Notes: generated by a model not told the origin, from the letters alone. Numbered from the stretch's first letter, positions 35,912 to 45,936 are shown. The stretch is 62,199 nt of DNA from Phocaeicola coprophilus (GCA_016900015.1 JACJJM010000022.1:1-62199); one strand, 5' to 3'. Translations and numbers: made by a program.

Positions 35912-36763
35912 TCAGGAGGAGACAGATGTGGGTGACACCCCATATTGCCTCTTGAACGCGGCCGAGAAGTGTGACTGATTCTTGAACCCCACTTTCGTGT
36001 AGACATCGACAATGCGCTTGCCGCCTTCCTTCATCAGAGCGTAAGCCACTTCCAGCCGCTTTCGTATCAGCCATTTCTCAGGCGTGAGGTCGCTTATCTT
36101 TTTGAAGTCGCGCTTGAAAGTGGCCAGGCTGCGCCCGGTGTAATGGGCCAGCTCCTCCATGCTGAACTCATACATGTAGTTTTCGTTCATAAAGTCCAGG
36201 ATGTCTATCTTCCACGGCTCGTTGAAGTCGAAAAGCATCGGTGCAAAGCGTTTGTCGATATGCAACAAGGCCAGCACGCCTTCCTGCAACTTCAGGTTCA
36301 TGAAGTCGTCTTGCGGCTTCACCGTCGTGTCAAAATAGGGAATCATGGACGCAAACAGGCTGGCTATTTCAGCCGTGCGGGGCAGCTTGACGACTTCCGG
36401 CTCCAGCTTGGGCGTGTCGACAGGCACCTTGTACTGCTCAAACCGGGCATACACATCACGCAGGAAGTTGCGGGTAAACATGAGGAAAATGCCACAGTAG
36501 CGTTCACCGTCACAGGGTCGTTTGTGCATGGAGATGTGATGGTCACGGGGGATGAACACACACTCACCCTTGCCCACGTGTATCTGTTCGCGTCCGTTGT
36601 CGAGCACCATCTCGCCGGAATAGACATAGTTCATCGCGTATTCAGCCGAACGATGCGTGCAGGCACTGCTACCATCATAAAAGAAGCTATAGAATACGTT
36701 GTTGTAGTTGAAGATATACTTCATGGGGCTTGACTGCCCTTCAGCGGCTTGTGTTGGTTTCAT
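35912..36763 (-). CDS. AraC-family transcriptional regulator
   Basis: A 283-residue regulator. The N-terminal cupin-like sensor includes MVLDNGREQIHVGKGECVFIP and HHISMHKRP. The C-terminal double helix-turn-helix covers about 185-283 (SMEELAHYTGRSLATFKRDFK and IVDVYTKVGFKNQSHFSAAFKRQYG). It lies 33 bp upstream of the flavoprotein gene on the same strand and probably activates that unit. A -7 box is at 36788. Two starts are possible (36763, or 36724 at MKYIFNY). Confidence 0.92.
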   Translation of the reverse strand: MKPTQAAEGQSSPMKYIFNYNNVFYSFFYDGSSACTHRSAEYAMNYVYSGEMVLDNGREQIHVGKGECVFIPRDHHISMHKRPCDGERYCGIFLMFTRNFLRDVYARFEQYKVPVDTPKLEPEVVKLPRTAEIASLFASMIPYFDTTVKPQDDFMNLKLQEGVLALLHIDKRFAPMLFDFNEPWKIDILDFMNENYMYEFSMEELAHYTGRSLATFKRDFKKISDLTPEKWLIRKRLEVAYALMKEGGKRIVDVYTKVGFKNQSHFSAAFKRQYGVSPTSVSS

Positions 36764-36787
36764 TGCTTATGATTTCAGGATGTCCTG

Positions 36788-36795
36788 CAAACATA
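36788..36795 (-). promoter_or_regulatory. -7 box (TATGTTTG) of the AraC-flavoprotein-reductase unit
   Basis: CAAACATA on the plus strand, exact TAnnTTTG on the minus strand, 25 bp before the AraC ATG and just past the lipoprotein-operon terminator. Confidence 0.6.
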
Positions 36796-36807
36796 CGGAA
36801 AACGAAT

Positions 36808-36859
36808 GAAAAAAACAACAAAGCAATGAGTCCGAGGTATGCCCGTTCCCATTGCTTCA
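36808..36859 (-). terminator. Terminator of the lipoprotein pair
   Basis: On the minus strand AAGCAATG (36850-36857) pairs with CATTGCTT (36821-36828), followed by TGTTGTTTTTTT. Confidence 0.75.
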
Positions 36860-36884
36860 TGAATATCGTCCTTTGCCTCCGACC

Positions 36885-37856
36885 TTACTTCCGGCTGAAC
36901 ACCATCTGCGTCTGGGCATCAGACCCTGTTCCCATACCGGTCACGGTGATTCGCAGACGGCTCACATTGTTTTCTGCCGTAAGCTCCAACTTGACACGTT
37001 GTTCTGCCACGGCTTTATCCAGAGCGGTGCCGCTGTCCGTGGTCAGGCTGCCGCCCTTAAACTGGTCGACCATCGCCTGCTCTTCGTCCGTCAACACGAC
37101 ACCGTCCCCGACTATGCAATCGCAAGCAAACGAAGTGAAACCTTCATAACGCTCCAACAACTGCTTGCGCAATCCCAAGCGGGACACGATGGCATCCGCC
37201 CGCACCTCGGAAGGAATGCAGATATAAACCACGCGCTCCAGCTTTCCGGCCTCGTCATATTCCAAAGAGACCAGGCGCCAGGGCGAGACACTGATGCCGT
37301 CTTGCAACTCTGTCGAGTAGTTGAGGTCGCCATAGGCATCCTTCTCCTCGAAGGTGAATCCCCCGTCGGCTTCTTGCTGCATCGTCGTGTAGTAGGTCAA
37401 GTTTCGACGTGTTTCCTCCTGGGTCTCGCCCCAGAAATTGTTGCGGATGTCAGTCGGGACAATCTCCACCGTGAGCGTCTTCTCCGCAGTGTATTGCTGT
37501 CCGTCGTTGCCCACGGCAGCCATCTTGCACACCAGCGTATGCTTGCCGGCTTTCATGCCCTGCATATAGTAAGAAGAAATGCCATCTTTCGTCTCATACT
37601 GGTCACGGAGCGACGAAAGGTCTTCCGTCCCACCTTTTTCCCAATAGAACTTTTCATCATACAGGTTGCTGCCTGAAGCCACGGCACACTGTGCCGTAAA
37701 AGGCTGGTAAGCTCCGATAGTCTGACGGTCGAGGGTGATGTCGCCGACAGTTCCGGCTACGGACTTCGTGGTCGAATCGCTGTCGGAGCAGGCCACAAAG
37801 CTAAGAGCCAACAGGCAGGAAGCTGCTCCTTTCAGAATAGATAAATGTCTCATCAT
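36885..37856 (-). CDS. Putative surface-exposed lipoprotein, unknown function
   Basis: A 323-residue lipoprotein. The signal peptide ends in LSFVAC, and the following SDSDS resembles the acidic/serine Bacteroidetes surface-export signal. The mature part starts with a beta-rich, Ig-like stretch (DITLDRQTIGAYQPFTAQCAV ... KAGKHTLVCKMAAVG), then a mixed C-terminal half. No enzyme motif was recognised. It follows the larger lipoprotein gene by 32 bp and ends before a good terminator, so the two form an operon. No SusC/SusD pair is present. Confidence 0.75.
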   Translation of the reverse strand: MMRHLSILKGAASCLLALSFVACSDSDSTTKSVAGTVGDITLDRQTIGAYQPFTAQCAVASGSNLYDEKFYWEKGGTEDLSSLRDQYETKDGISSYYMQGMKAGKHTLVCKMAAVGNDGQQYTAEKTLTVEIVPTDIRNNFWGETQEETRRNLTYYTTMQQEADGGFTFEEKDAYGDLNYSTELQDGISVSPWRLVSLEYDEAGKLERVVYICIPSEVRADAIVSRLGLRKQLLERYEGFTSFACDCIVGDGVVLTDEEQAMVDQFKGGSLTTDSGTALDKAVAEQRVKLELTAENNVSRLRITVTGMGTGSDAQTQMVFSRK

Positions 37857-37888
37857 ACTGTTTTGTTTAGGGAATATAAAAAATGCAA

Positions 37889-39184
37889 TCAGTCAGTCAC
37901 GGAAATATTGAGGTTTATCCTCATCACGATGGGATACAGAAGTTCACTGTCCACTCCCTGCGGAACGCTCCCGACAGCCAAGTCGATGTAAAACTTGCCC
38001 TCTTCGGAGACAAAGCCGGGATTCACCTTCCGCCAGAAAGTAAAGGACAGGACAGGGCTGAAATTGTCTTTGTCCAGCCCGTTCAGTTTCGCTCTGGCCG
38101 GAAGCTCTCTCGCGGAGATATGAACCACAGGCGACACGGAGAAACGCAACAAGCGGGACAACATGTTTTCCGTGAATCCATATTCGCGAAGCGCGCCGGA
38201 CAAGTCGCAGTCATAGACTTTCGTACCGGCATCAAAAGCCGCATTGATTTCAGACGCCGGCAACTCGATGTCAAGCGTAATAGCCGAAGGTGCATACGTG
38301 AGAGGGAGCCTGAGTGTTTTCTCCGTGCCTCCCACGTCGACAAGTCTCACACTTGCCGTGTCAGAAGCCATCTTGGCCTCTCCGCTGTCCAGCGGCTGCC
38401 ATTTCGACGACAAATCATCTGGAGTGACGGTCACATAGTGCTTGTCATAGAACATCGTCGTGTCGACAGCCATAACCGTCTCCGGTCTTTCCACCTGCAC
38501 ACGGTTGACGTAGTCCCACGAATAATGCCACTCTTCTCCCGAAGAAGCCTCATAAGTGTTCACATAACAGAACAAATAGTAGGGGTTCACACTCCCGTCA
38601 GACGACCGGAAAGTCTGCACTCCGGAATAGCCGAAGTCAAGTCCTTCATCCACAGTCGGAATGATTTCCACGGGCACTGCCGGCGAACTGACTTCCTGCA
38701 CCCTCCCTGCGGCGTCCGTATAGTCGACGACCAGATGCAGGTCAGCCACATTGCGATAGTTGCCCTCCCCCTTGGTCTGCACCGTAGCGACCCACTGTCC
38801 GTCAAGTGTTTCACCAGCGTCATTCTCCTCCGGCTCGACACTCACCAGTTCATAGCAGTCGGATGACTCCACATAAGAAGCACGCGTCTGCAAGGAGGCC
38901 GACTCGTCTGACACCTTGAGAAGATAAGTCTCGCTGCCTTGGACATCGAGTTTCACGTCATCCTCCGCCAAGGACACTCCACTGGGATTCACACGGAAAC
39001 GCAATTGGAACGTATTGCCCTTCACCACCGTACCACCTGCATCACCAAGCATGACAATGCCCGAAGGGACAGGTTTTTGCAACGCCGACACGTCATCTTT
39101 CCAGTCGTCGTCAGAACAAGCAACCAACATGTTAAAGCTGACCAACAGGGTCAAAGCTGTCTGATAGAATTTCATAATTTGCAA
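37889..39184 (-). CDS. Putative surface-exposed lipoprotein, unknown function
   Basis: A 431-residue lipoprotein. The signal peptide ends in NMLVAC, with SDDDW directly after the Cys, a strong Bacteroidetes lipoprotein export signal. The rest is beta-rich with several Ig-like strand patterns (TVVKGNTFQLRFRVNPSG, MVWATVQ-like strands, VVDYTDAAGRVQEV). No catalytic motif is seen. It may start at 39184 or three codons later (MKFYQ). It is the promoter-proximal gene of the lipoprotein pair. It could be a fimbrillin-like, glycan-binding or adhesion protein, but nothing decides between these. Confidence 0.75.
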   Translation of the reverse strand: MQIMKFYQTALTLLVSFNMLVACSDDDWKDDVSALQKPVPSGIVMLGDAGGTVVKGNTFQLRFRVNPSGVSLAEDDVKLDVQGSETYLLKVSDESASLQTRASYVESSDCYELVSVEPEENDAGETLDGQWVATVQTKGEGNYRNVADLHLVVDYTDAAGRVQEVSSPAVPVEIIPTVDEGLDFGYSGVQTFRSSDGSVNPYYLFCYVNTYEASSGEEWHYSWDYVNRVQVERPETVMAVDTTMFYDKHYVTVTPDDLSSKWQPLDSGEAKMASDTASVRLVDVGGTEKTLRLPLTYAPSAITLDIELPASEINAAFDAGTKVYDCDLSGALREYGFTENMLSRLLRFSVSPVVHISARELPARAKLNGLDKDNFSPVLSFTFWRKVNPGFVSEEGKFYIDLAVGSVPQGVDSELLYPIVMRINLNISVTD

Positions 39185-39203
39185 ACAATTTTAAAAGATT
39201 GGA

Positions 39204-39211
39204 CAAATATA
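39204..39211 (-). promoter_or_regulatory. -7 box (TATATTTG) of the lipoprotein pair
   Basis: CAAATATA on the plus strand, exact match on the minus strand, 20 bp before the start at 39184. Confidence 0.6.
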
Positions 39212-39297
39212 AAGACAAATAACCACGCAGCCAAAACAGGAAAGAAAAACTTACAAACGATTCCAGTTTTCTACCCACGAAAGACTCCCACAGGAAG

Positions 39298-39388
39298 GTG
39301 TCCGAGAGCGGAGTCTATGGTAGCCGGGCACGGAGTCTATGGCGGCCAAGTCCGGACTCCTTTCCGTCCCCGGCCGGAATTAAGGGTT
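39298..39388. repeat. GC-rich dispersed module, copy F
   Basis: Contains GCGGAGTCTATGGTAGCCGG, a partial repeat of the same phrase, then GGACTCCTTTCCGTCCC and GGAATTAAGGG. It is the most diverged copy. No gene is visible from 39212 to 39553. Confidence 0.5.
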
Positions 39389-39553
39389 TATAAAAGGCTG
39401 TATATCAAAGAGAACAAGACGGATTCAAATCGCATGGCCTGCTTCCGTATGTTGATAAAAAAAGTAAACTATCCCGCATTGAAAACTCTATTCCCTTTTA
39501 TGTTTTTTTCTTCGTAAAACCTACGTGACAACTTCCCATGCTCCACAGGAGGC

Positions 39554-39596
39554 ACAAAAAAAAACGAAGCCGACCTCACAAAGGAAGCCGACTTCG
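39554..39596 (-). terminator. Terminator of the nuo operon
   Basis: On the minus strand CGAAGTCGGCT pairs with GGTCGGCTTCG (three G-U pairs), followed by nine T. Confidence 0.85.
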
Positions 39597-39630
39597 CCGA
39601 TCGAATTTGAAATTAAATCAAGCTGTATCT

Positions 39631-41052
39631 TTACATGCCGAAGGCATAGAGATGGATACCGTCGTAAATGGCGCTGACCAATCCCAGCGCGATGATGCCA
39701 GCCGTGCACAGAGCCAAACTGATTTTCGTGCTACAGTCACTGCGGAACGTAGCTATCGGAGTATCGTTCGGGATGATGTACATCGCTTTCACAATGCGCA
39801 GGTAGTAGAACAGGGAGATGATGGTGTTCAGCAAAGCGATGAATACCACCAGATAGAACCCAGCACTGAACGCTGCTGCAAAGATAAAGAATTTGCTGAA
39901 AAATCCGGCAAACGGCGGAATACCGGCGAGCGAAAACAAAGCAAGCGTCATGAGGAAGCTCAGTTTCGGATTGCTCTGATAGAGTCCGTTGTAGTCGCTC
40001 ATGTCCACCTTGCCAGCCTTCTGCTCGATGACATTGATGACCGTAAACGCAGCCAGGTTGGCAGCGATGTAGACCAGGATGTAGAACACGAGCGAAGTCA
40101 TGCCCAAATCATTTCCGCCGATGACACCCAGCATGATGTATCCGGCTTGGGAGATACTACTGAACGCCATGAATCGTTTCAGGTTCTCCTGCTTCAGGGC
40201 CATGAGGTTGCCCAGCGTGATGGTGATGATGATGATGGCATAAAGCAACGCCTGCCACTGTTCCACCATCGGCCCGAACACCTTGGTCAGGATGAGAAGC
40301 AACGTGAAGGCCGCAGCACCCTTGGAAATGACGGAGAGATAGGAAGTCACCGCAGTCGGAGCACCTTGGTAGGTATCAGCCGTCCACAAGTGGAAGGGCA
40401 CGAGCGACAACTTGAAGCCCAATCCGGCAAAGAAGAACACCAACGCCAGAATCTGCATCGGAGTGCCGGTCAGAGCAGAAGGTATGTCATTGAAATAAAG
40501 CGTACCGACAGTGCCATAGACGAAGGAAATGCCGTAGAGCATCAAGCCCGTGGAGAACATGGCGTTCATGATATATTTCGCACCGGCCTCGGCAGACTCG
40601 TGCTTGAACTTGTCCATCGCCACAAGGCAAGCCAAAGGAATAGAGGCCAGCTCCAGTCCGATGAAGAACATCAGAAAGTTGCCTGCGCTCATCATGAAGT
40701 TCATACCCAGCAGCGTGCAGAGGATAAGCACATAGAATTCACCCTCCTTGTGGCGGGTGTCGTCACGGCGCAACCAGTTTTTCGCCTGCAAGAAGACTAA
40801 CAGGGTGCCGACAGCAAGGATGGTTTTGACAATGCTGGTCATGGCATACGACTGATACATGCCGCCAAAAAGCTCGACTTCATCGCCCGGGCAGATGTTC
40901 AGAAGGGTGTGAATGCCCAGCAAGACGCACGTCAGAGCATGGAAGCCACGGCGCTCTTTGCCTTCGGTAAACAAATCGTAGAGCAGAATGATAAGTATCA
41001 AGACAATGAGGCTGACTTCCGCTCTCATATCAAAAAATTGAAGATAATTCAT
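39631..41052 (-). CDS. nuoN: NADH-quinone oxidoreductase subunit N
   Basis: A 473-residue antiporter-like membrane subunit of complex I that translocates protons. It has about 14 helices and the Mrp-type core with [21 protein letters not shown] (the conserved Lys and Pro-rich helix) and [17 protein letters not shown]. It is the last gene of the ten-gene operon, 15 bp after nuoM and followed by a terminator. Confidence 0.96.
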   Translation of the reverse strand: MNYLQFFDMRAEVSLIVLILIILLYDLFTEGKERRGFHALTCVLLGIHTLLNICPGDEVELFGGMYQSYAMTSIVKTILAVGTLLVFLQAKNWLRRDDTRHKEGEFYVLILCTLLGMNFMMSAGNFLMFFIGLELASIPLACLVAMDKFKHESAEAGAKYIMNAMFSTGLMLYGISFVYGTVGTLYFNDIPSALTGTPMQILALVFFFAGLGFKLSLVPFHLWTADTYQGAPTAVTSYLSVISKGAAAFTLLLILTKVFGPMVEQWQALLYAIIIITITLGNLMALKQENLKRFMAFSSISQAGYIMLGVIGGNDLGMTSLVFYILVYIAANLAAFTVINVIEQKAGKVDMSDYNGLYQSNPKLSFLMTLALFSLAGIPPFAGFFSKFFIFAAAFSAGFYLVVFIALLNTIISLFYYLRIVKAMYIIPNDTPIATFRSDCSTKISLALCTAGIIALGLVSAIYDGIHLYAFGM

Positions 41053-41067
41053 AGAGTAACTTTTTAA

Positions 41068-42585
41068 TTAGAGGTTGGAAAGATGAGCACTTAATAAGTT
41101 ATCAATGATCGGGGTCACACTGTCATGAAGCATATCGCTTATCCAGAACGGAGCCAGACCCATGCCTGCTACGGCCACGATGAGGCAGATGACTGCAAGA
41201 CGCTCATCCCACGTGGCATCGGTGAGATGCAGGTGATGCGGGTCAGTGCATTTGCCATAGAGAATCTTGCCCACGACACGCAGGATGTAGACCGCCGTGA
41301 TGACGATACTCGTACAAGCGATGATGGTACATACGCGATGGAACATGTCTGCGTTTTGGAACGAACCGACAAAGATGGTCATTTCAGCCACAAAACCGCT
41401 CAAGCCCGGCAGACCGAGGTTGGCCAGACCGGCAATCACGTAACCCACGCTGAGGAAAGGCATAATCTTCATCAAGCCGCTCATCTGACGGATGTCACGC
41501 GTATGCGTACGGCCATAAATCATACCAATCAGGGCAAAGAAGAGTGCCGTCATCAGACCGTGGCTCAACATTTGCATGATGGCACCCGTGCTGCTGGTGT
41601 ATGTCATCATCAGCAGGGCGAAGAGCACCAGTCCGCAGTGAGATACTGAAGAATAAGCATTGATATACTTCAAGTCGGTCTGCACGACGGCGCTGAATGC
41701 ACCATAAACCACACTAATCGTCGTCAATATCAAGAATATCCAACCCAATTCCTGAGTAGCCTCCGGCATCAGGTACATGGCCACACGGAAACATCCGTAG
41801 CCTCCCAGCTTCATCAACACACCGGCGTGAAGCATCGACACTGCTGTCGGCGCCGAAGCGTGACCGTCGGGACTCCATGTGTGGAAGGGGAACAGTGCGC
41901 CAAGCACGCCGAAGCCGAGGAAAGTGAGCGGGAAGAAGATGCGTTGCATGTCCATCGGGATGTTATGGAGCTGAGCGATTTTAATCACGTTCATCGTCTG
42001 AGCACCCGCACCGTAGTAGATGCCGAGGATACCAATCAACAAGAATGCGGAAGCACCCATCAACATCAAAGTCAGCTTCATGGCTGCATATTCCTTGCGG
42101 CCGCTGCCCCATACGCCGATGAGCAGATACATCGGAATCAAGGCCACCTCATAGAACATGAACATGGTGAACAAGTCAGTCGAGATGAAGAATCCGAATA
42201 CACCGAGCGAAAGCAAGGTGAACCATAAGAAGTATTCCTTGGTGAGCGGTTTAAGCTTCCAGGAAGCAAATGTTCCAGTAAACACGATGATGCCTGACAG
42301 TAGCAGCATGGCTACCGAAATGCCATCCACTCCGATGGAGTAACAGATATGCAAGGGAGCATACCACATGACGCTGTAAGTGTAGAGCATTTCAGCAGGC
42401 TCCACACCCTGAGCGAGTTCCGCTTGACGCAAGCCAAGGTAGTCCACAGTAAGGTAGATGGCTGTCAAAAGCAGCAGCGATGAGCCTGCCACCATCACCC
42501 CACGCACTTGGTTAAGGTTGCGGCTGAGCCAAAGTCCCAGCAACATCAACAGCGGGATAAGTACGAAAAGACTTAATATATTCAT
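41068..42585 (-). CDS. nuoM: NADH-quinone oxidoreductase subunit M
   Basis: A 505-residue antiporter-like proton channel of complex I. Typical features are FMFYEVALIPMYLLIGVWG, with the conserved Glu of helix 5, GALFPFHTWSPDGHASAPTA and YSSVSHCGLVLF. About 14 helices are evident. It lies 93 bp after nuoL, the largest gap in the operon; that gap contains direct repeats of TTTAGTTCTTTAG but no evident promoter. Confidence 0.96.
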   Translation of the reverse strand: MNILSLFVLIPLLMLLGLWLSRNLNQVRGVMVAGSSLLLLTAIYLTVDYLGLRQAELAQGVEPAEMLYTYSVMWYAPLHICYSIGVDGISVAMLLLSGIIVFTGTFASWKLKPLTKEYFLWFTLLSLGVFGFFISTDLFTMFMFYEVALIPMYLLIGVWGSGRKEYAAMKLTLMLMGASAFLLIGILGIYYGAGAQTMNVIKIAQLHNIPMDMQRIFFPLTFLGFGVLGALFPFHTWSPDGHASAPTAVSMLHAGVLMKLGGYGCFRVAMYLMPEATQELGWIFLILTTISVVYGAFSAVVQTDLKYINAYSSVSHCGLVLFALLMMTYTSSTGAIMQMLSHGLMTALFFALIGMIYGRTHTRDIRQMSGLMKIMPFLSVGYVIAGLANLGLPGLSGFVAEMTIFVGSFQNADMFHRVCTIIACTSIVITAVYILRVVGKILYGKCTDPHHLHLTDATWDERLAVICLIVAVAGMGLAPFWISDMLHDSVTPIIDNLLSAHLSNL

Positions 42586-42678
42586 ATTGTTTTAGTTCTT
42601 TAGCTATTTAGTTCTTTAGTCTGCGAGTCGTCCGGCGGCCAAGGCTTCGGCTGCCAGCCAACCCATCAACTTATAAAC

Positions 42679-44571
42679 TTAAATTAATAACAACATAAGC
42701 GTGAATACCAAAGCTCCGAGAAGGAACCAGATGCAGTAGCTCTGAATGCGTCCGCTCTGCATGCCACGCACTTCATCGGCACTGGCCTGAGCACTCCAAG
42801 CAGTGAAGTTGAAGAACTGGTCGATGACATGACGGTCCCACCAAGCAAGCGGAGTAGAGATGCAGCGGAAGATGATTTTCTTCGTCACAAACATCCAGAT
42901 CTCATCCATATAGAAACGGCGGTATGCTGCTTCATGCAAAGTCTTGAACGTCGCAGCCAGACGGTCTGCAATGGGCTGTTGTTCTCTCAGATACATGATG
43001 GTGGCAAGCACGATGGCAACGACTGCAATGCAGACGCTGGTGATGGCCACCTGCGTATTCAGGTGAATATCATAAGACTGTCCGTTGCTGCTGACGAAGT
43101 GTCCGAACGGAATGAAGCCGGCCACACAAGTCACAGCAGCCAGGAAGATGAGCGGGAAACTCATGGATACAGGCGCTTCGTGCGGAGTGTGATGAGCATG
43201 AAGCTCTTTGTTTTCCTTACCCCAGAAGATGCCGTAATAGAGACGGAACATATAGAATGCGGTCATACCGGCGATGATGCTCATCATCCAGCCCACAACC
43301 GGACTGAACTGGAAGCAGGCAGCCAGGATTTCGTCCTTGCTGAAGAAACCGCTGAACGGAGGAATACCGGCAATGGCCAAACAAGCAATCAGGAAGGTGA
43401 TGTGTGTGATGGGCATGTACTTGCGCAGGCCTCCCATAGCCGACATCTCATTGCTGTGCACAGCGTGAATGATGGCACCGGCTCCAAGGAAGAGCAAAGC
43501 CTTGAACATGGCGTGTGTAAACAAGTGGAACATACCGGCCATGTAGCCCAAACCTTCATGTGTGTCAGCACCGATGCAGACACCCAGAGCTACGACCATG
43601 AATGCAATCTGCGAGATGGTGGAGAAGGCAAGCACACGCTTGATGTCAGTCTGCACACATGCCACGGCAGCAGCATAAAAGGCTGTAAGTACACCCAGGT
43701 AAGCAATCCAATGCAACACGTCAGGTGCATACACGATAAACAGCGGGAACATGCGGGCCACCAAGTAGACACCGGCAACGACCATGGTCGCAGCATGGAT
43801 AAGGGCACTGACAGGAGTCGGGCCTTCCATGGCATCCGGCAACCAGATGTGCAACGGGAACATGGCGCTCTTACCGGCACCACCGACAAACATCAGTCCG
43901 AGAGCCCAGGGAATCATGCCTCCGGCGGCAATCAGCATCTTCGTTTCCGGCTCGAAGGTGAACGTGCCTGCATAATAACCATAGATAAGGATACCTATCA
44001 AGAATCCAAGGTCAGCAAAGCGTGTCACGATGAATGCCTTCTTGCTGGCAGCAATAGCCTCAGGCTTGGTGTAATAGAAGCCGATAAGCAAGTAGGAAGA
44101 TACACCCACCAGCTCCCAGAACACATACATCTGGAAGATGTTGGTGGCGACAACCAGTCCCAACATGGAGAAGGTGAACAGGCTCAAGAATGCATAATAA
44201 CGCTGGAAACCAACTTCGCCTTTCATATAGCCGAAGGAGTAGATGTGCACCATCAGTGACACCGTAGAGATGACGATGAGCATCATGACCGAAATGGGGT
44301 CAAGCAAAATGCCCATGTCAATGTGCAAACTGTCCGTGAAAGGCAACCATTCAAAGTTCCAAGGCATCAGTGTGGCAAAAGTGCCGTCAGCCGAACGTCC
44401 GTTGCCGAAATACTGGTAAGCAGTCGCATAAGACAGCACAGCCACGACAGCCAACACGGCTGTACCGATAGCCCCTGCCACCTTATGTTTCATACGCATA
44501 CCGGCCAATCCCAGCACCAGGAAACTGAGCATGGGAAGAAGTAATATTAGTATCGTATAATTAAAATCCAT
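42679..44571 (-). CDS. nuoL: NADH-quinone oxidoreductase subunit L
   Basis: A 630-residue antiporter-like subunit, the distal proton channel of complex I. Conserved blocks are YVFWELVGVSSYLLIGFY, GKSAMFPLHIWLPDAMEGPTPVSALIHAATMV and FSTISQIAFMVVALG. The C-terminal part carries the long lateral helix and the last membrane segment (SYCIWFLLGALVFTLMLLL). Full family length. Confidence 0.97.
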   Translation of the reverse strand: MDFNYTILILLLPMLSFLVLGLAGMRMKHKVAGAIGTAVLAVVAVLSYATAYQYFGNGRSADGTFATLMPWNFEWLPFTDSLHIDMGILLDPISVMMLIVISTVSLMVHIYSFGYMKGEVGFQRYYAFLSLFTFSMLGLVVATNIFQMYVFWELVGVSSYLLIGFYYTKPEAIAASKKAFIVTRFADLGFLIGILIYGYYAGTFTFEPETKMLIAAGGMIPWALGLMFVGGAGKSAMFPLHIWLPDAMEGPTPVSALIHAATMVVAGVYLVARMFPLFIVYAPDVLHWIAYLGVLTAFYAAAVACVQTDIKRVLAFSTISQIAFMVVALGVCIGADTHEGLGYMAGMFHLFTHAMFKALLFLGAGAIIHAVHSNEMSAMGGLRKYMPITHITFLIACLAIAGIPPFSGFFSKDEILAACFQFSPVVGWMMSIIAGMTAFYMFRLYYGIFWGKENKELHAHHTPHEAPVSMSFPLIFLAAVTCVAGFIPFGHFVSSNGQSYDIHLNTQVAITSVCIAVVAIVLATIMYLREQQPIADRLAATFKTLHEAAYRRFYMDEIWMFVTKKIIFRCISTPLAWWDRHVIDQFFNFTAWSAQASADEVRGMQSGRIQSYCIWFLLGALVFTLMLLLI

Positions 44572-44605
44572 AATCTTATTGTTTAGAAAGTATAGACCCT
44601 AGCGA

Positions 44606-44917
44606 TTAACCCTTTAGCTCATCAATATTATCTGTCTGGATGTTTCGGATGTTCCGATAGATATTGATGATGATGGCAATGGCCACGGCCGTTTCTGCGG
44701 CTGCGATACCGATGCCAAACAAAGCGAAGAAATGTCCTTCAAAAACATCAGGGAACAGATAGCGGTTGAACACGGCGAAGTTGATGTTCGTGGCGTTCAG
44801 CATCAATTCCACGGAGATAAGGACAGCCAGAAGGTTCTTACGGGTAAAGAAGCCGTAGATACCTGCAAACAGCATGATGGCGCTGACGACCAAATAACTT
44901 ACAACATGTAATTCCAT
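44606..44917 (-). CDS. nuoK: NADH-quinone oxidoreductase subunit K
   Basis: A 103-residue subunit with three helices. The key proton-pathway glutamates are seen in LLAVLISVELMLNATNINF and GIAAAETAVAIAIIINIYR. It lies between nuoJ (12-bp gap) and nuoL (34-bp gap). Confidence 0.96.
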   Translation of the reverse strand: MELHVVSYLVVSAIMLFAGIYGFFTRKNLLAVLISVELMLNATNINFAVFNRYLFPDVFEGHFFALFGIGIAAAETAVAIAIIINIYRNIRNIQTDNIDELKG

Positions 44918-44929
44918 AAGTACCTCCTT

Positions 44930-45442
44930 TTATCGTTTACGTGCTATTAATATACCTCCAATCATACATGCCAGCAACAACACGCCGACTGCTTCAAACG
45001 GCAGGACGTAACCATACTTGTCAGAGCTGATGAGTGCATGACCGATTTCTTTCAAGGCAATCTCGCTACCCTCAGGAATTACATTCAGCGCAAATCCGTT
45101 CGTCCAGATAAGGAACAGCACCAATGCAGCGCCCAGGATAATGGTAGCCAGCACGGCGACCATTTTGCTGCGGCATATCTTCAGATTGATGCTCTTGTCT
45201 GAGTTGGTCAGCAAAATTGAGAATACATACAATACGACGATGCCTCCGGCATATACCATGAGTTGTACAGCTCCCAGGAACGTGTATCCCAAAATGAAAT
45301 ATATGGCCGCCGTACCGAAAAGCACGAACAGCAGATAGGTTGCTGAACGCAAGATGCTTTTGGTCGTAACCGTCATCACCGAGAAGACACTCATCAGGAT
45401 GGCGACCACATAGAAGACTGTTTGTTGAAGTGTTATATCCAT
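44930..45442 (-). CDS. nuoJ: NADH-quinone oxidoreductase subunit J
   Basis: A 170-residue subunit with five helices. The conserved helix 3 motif is visible as FLGAVQLMVYAGGIVVLYVFSILLT. The C-terminal helix GVLLLACMIGGILIARKR ends in a basic tail. It follows nuoI by 8 bp. Confidence 0.95.
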   Translation of the reverse strand: MDITLQQTVFYVVAILMSVFSVMTVTTKSILRSATYLLFVLFGTAAIYFILGYTFLGAVQLMVYAGGIVVLYVFSILLTNSDKSINLKICRSKMVAVLATIILGAALVLFLIWTNGFALNVIPEGSEIALKEIGHALISSDKYGYVLPFEAVGVLLLACMIGGILIARKR

Positions 45443-45450
45443 ATCGTTTC

Positions 45451-45933
45451 TTACTTTTTAACTACTGATGAACCTTCATGGTTGAGCTTCAGCACTAGTT
45501 TCTCACGTTGGAACACAGCGTTCTCAAAATCATTGCTGAAACGGATTGCATTGTGCGGACAAGCGTTTACACACAGTTCGCAGAACATGCAGGAACCGAG
45601 GTCGTACTCATATTTAACCAAAACTTTTCTCTTCTTGCCGTCTTCTCCTTCGACCATCTCGGAAATCACTTTGATGGTGTCGTTCGGGCAAGCCATCTGA
45701 CACAGTCCGCAGGCAATGCAGTGGTGCTGGTTGTTCTCATCATGAGGCATGACCAGCATGGCGCGGTGACGCTCTGGGACGTTCAATGTGGTGTGGCGGT
45801 TTTCAGGATATTGCTCTGTCACAGGTTTACGCAAATAGACTCTCAGCGATGTGCGCAAACCTATCAAGAGACTTTCAAGCCCTGAAAAGTATCCATTTAT
45901 ATAATTACCAAATTTACTCATTGTCTTGTTCAA
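45451..45933 (-). CDS. nuoI: NADH-quinone oxidoreductase subunit I, 2x[4Fe-4S] ferredoxin-like
   Basis: A 160-residue peripheral subunit that passes electrons along the N6a/N6b clusters towards NuoB. The two cluster motifs are complete: CIACGLCQMACPND and CMFCELCVNACPHN. A charged C-terminal tail follows. Because NuoEFG are absent here, NuoI or NuoB is a likely docking point for an alternative electron donor, which is inference. It starts 3 bp after nuoH ends. Confidence 0.96.
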   Translation of the reverse strand: MNKTMSKFGNYINGYFSGLESLLIGLRTSLRVYLRKPVTEQYPENRHTTLNVPERHRAMLVMPHDENNQHHCIACGLCQMACPNDTIKVISEMVEGEDGKKRKVLVKYEYDLGSCMFCELCVNACPHNAIRFSNDFENAVFQREKLVLKLNHEGSSVVKK

Positions 45934-45936
45934 TCA

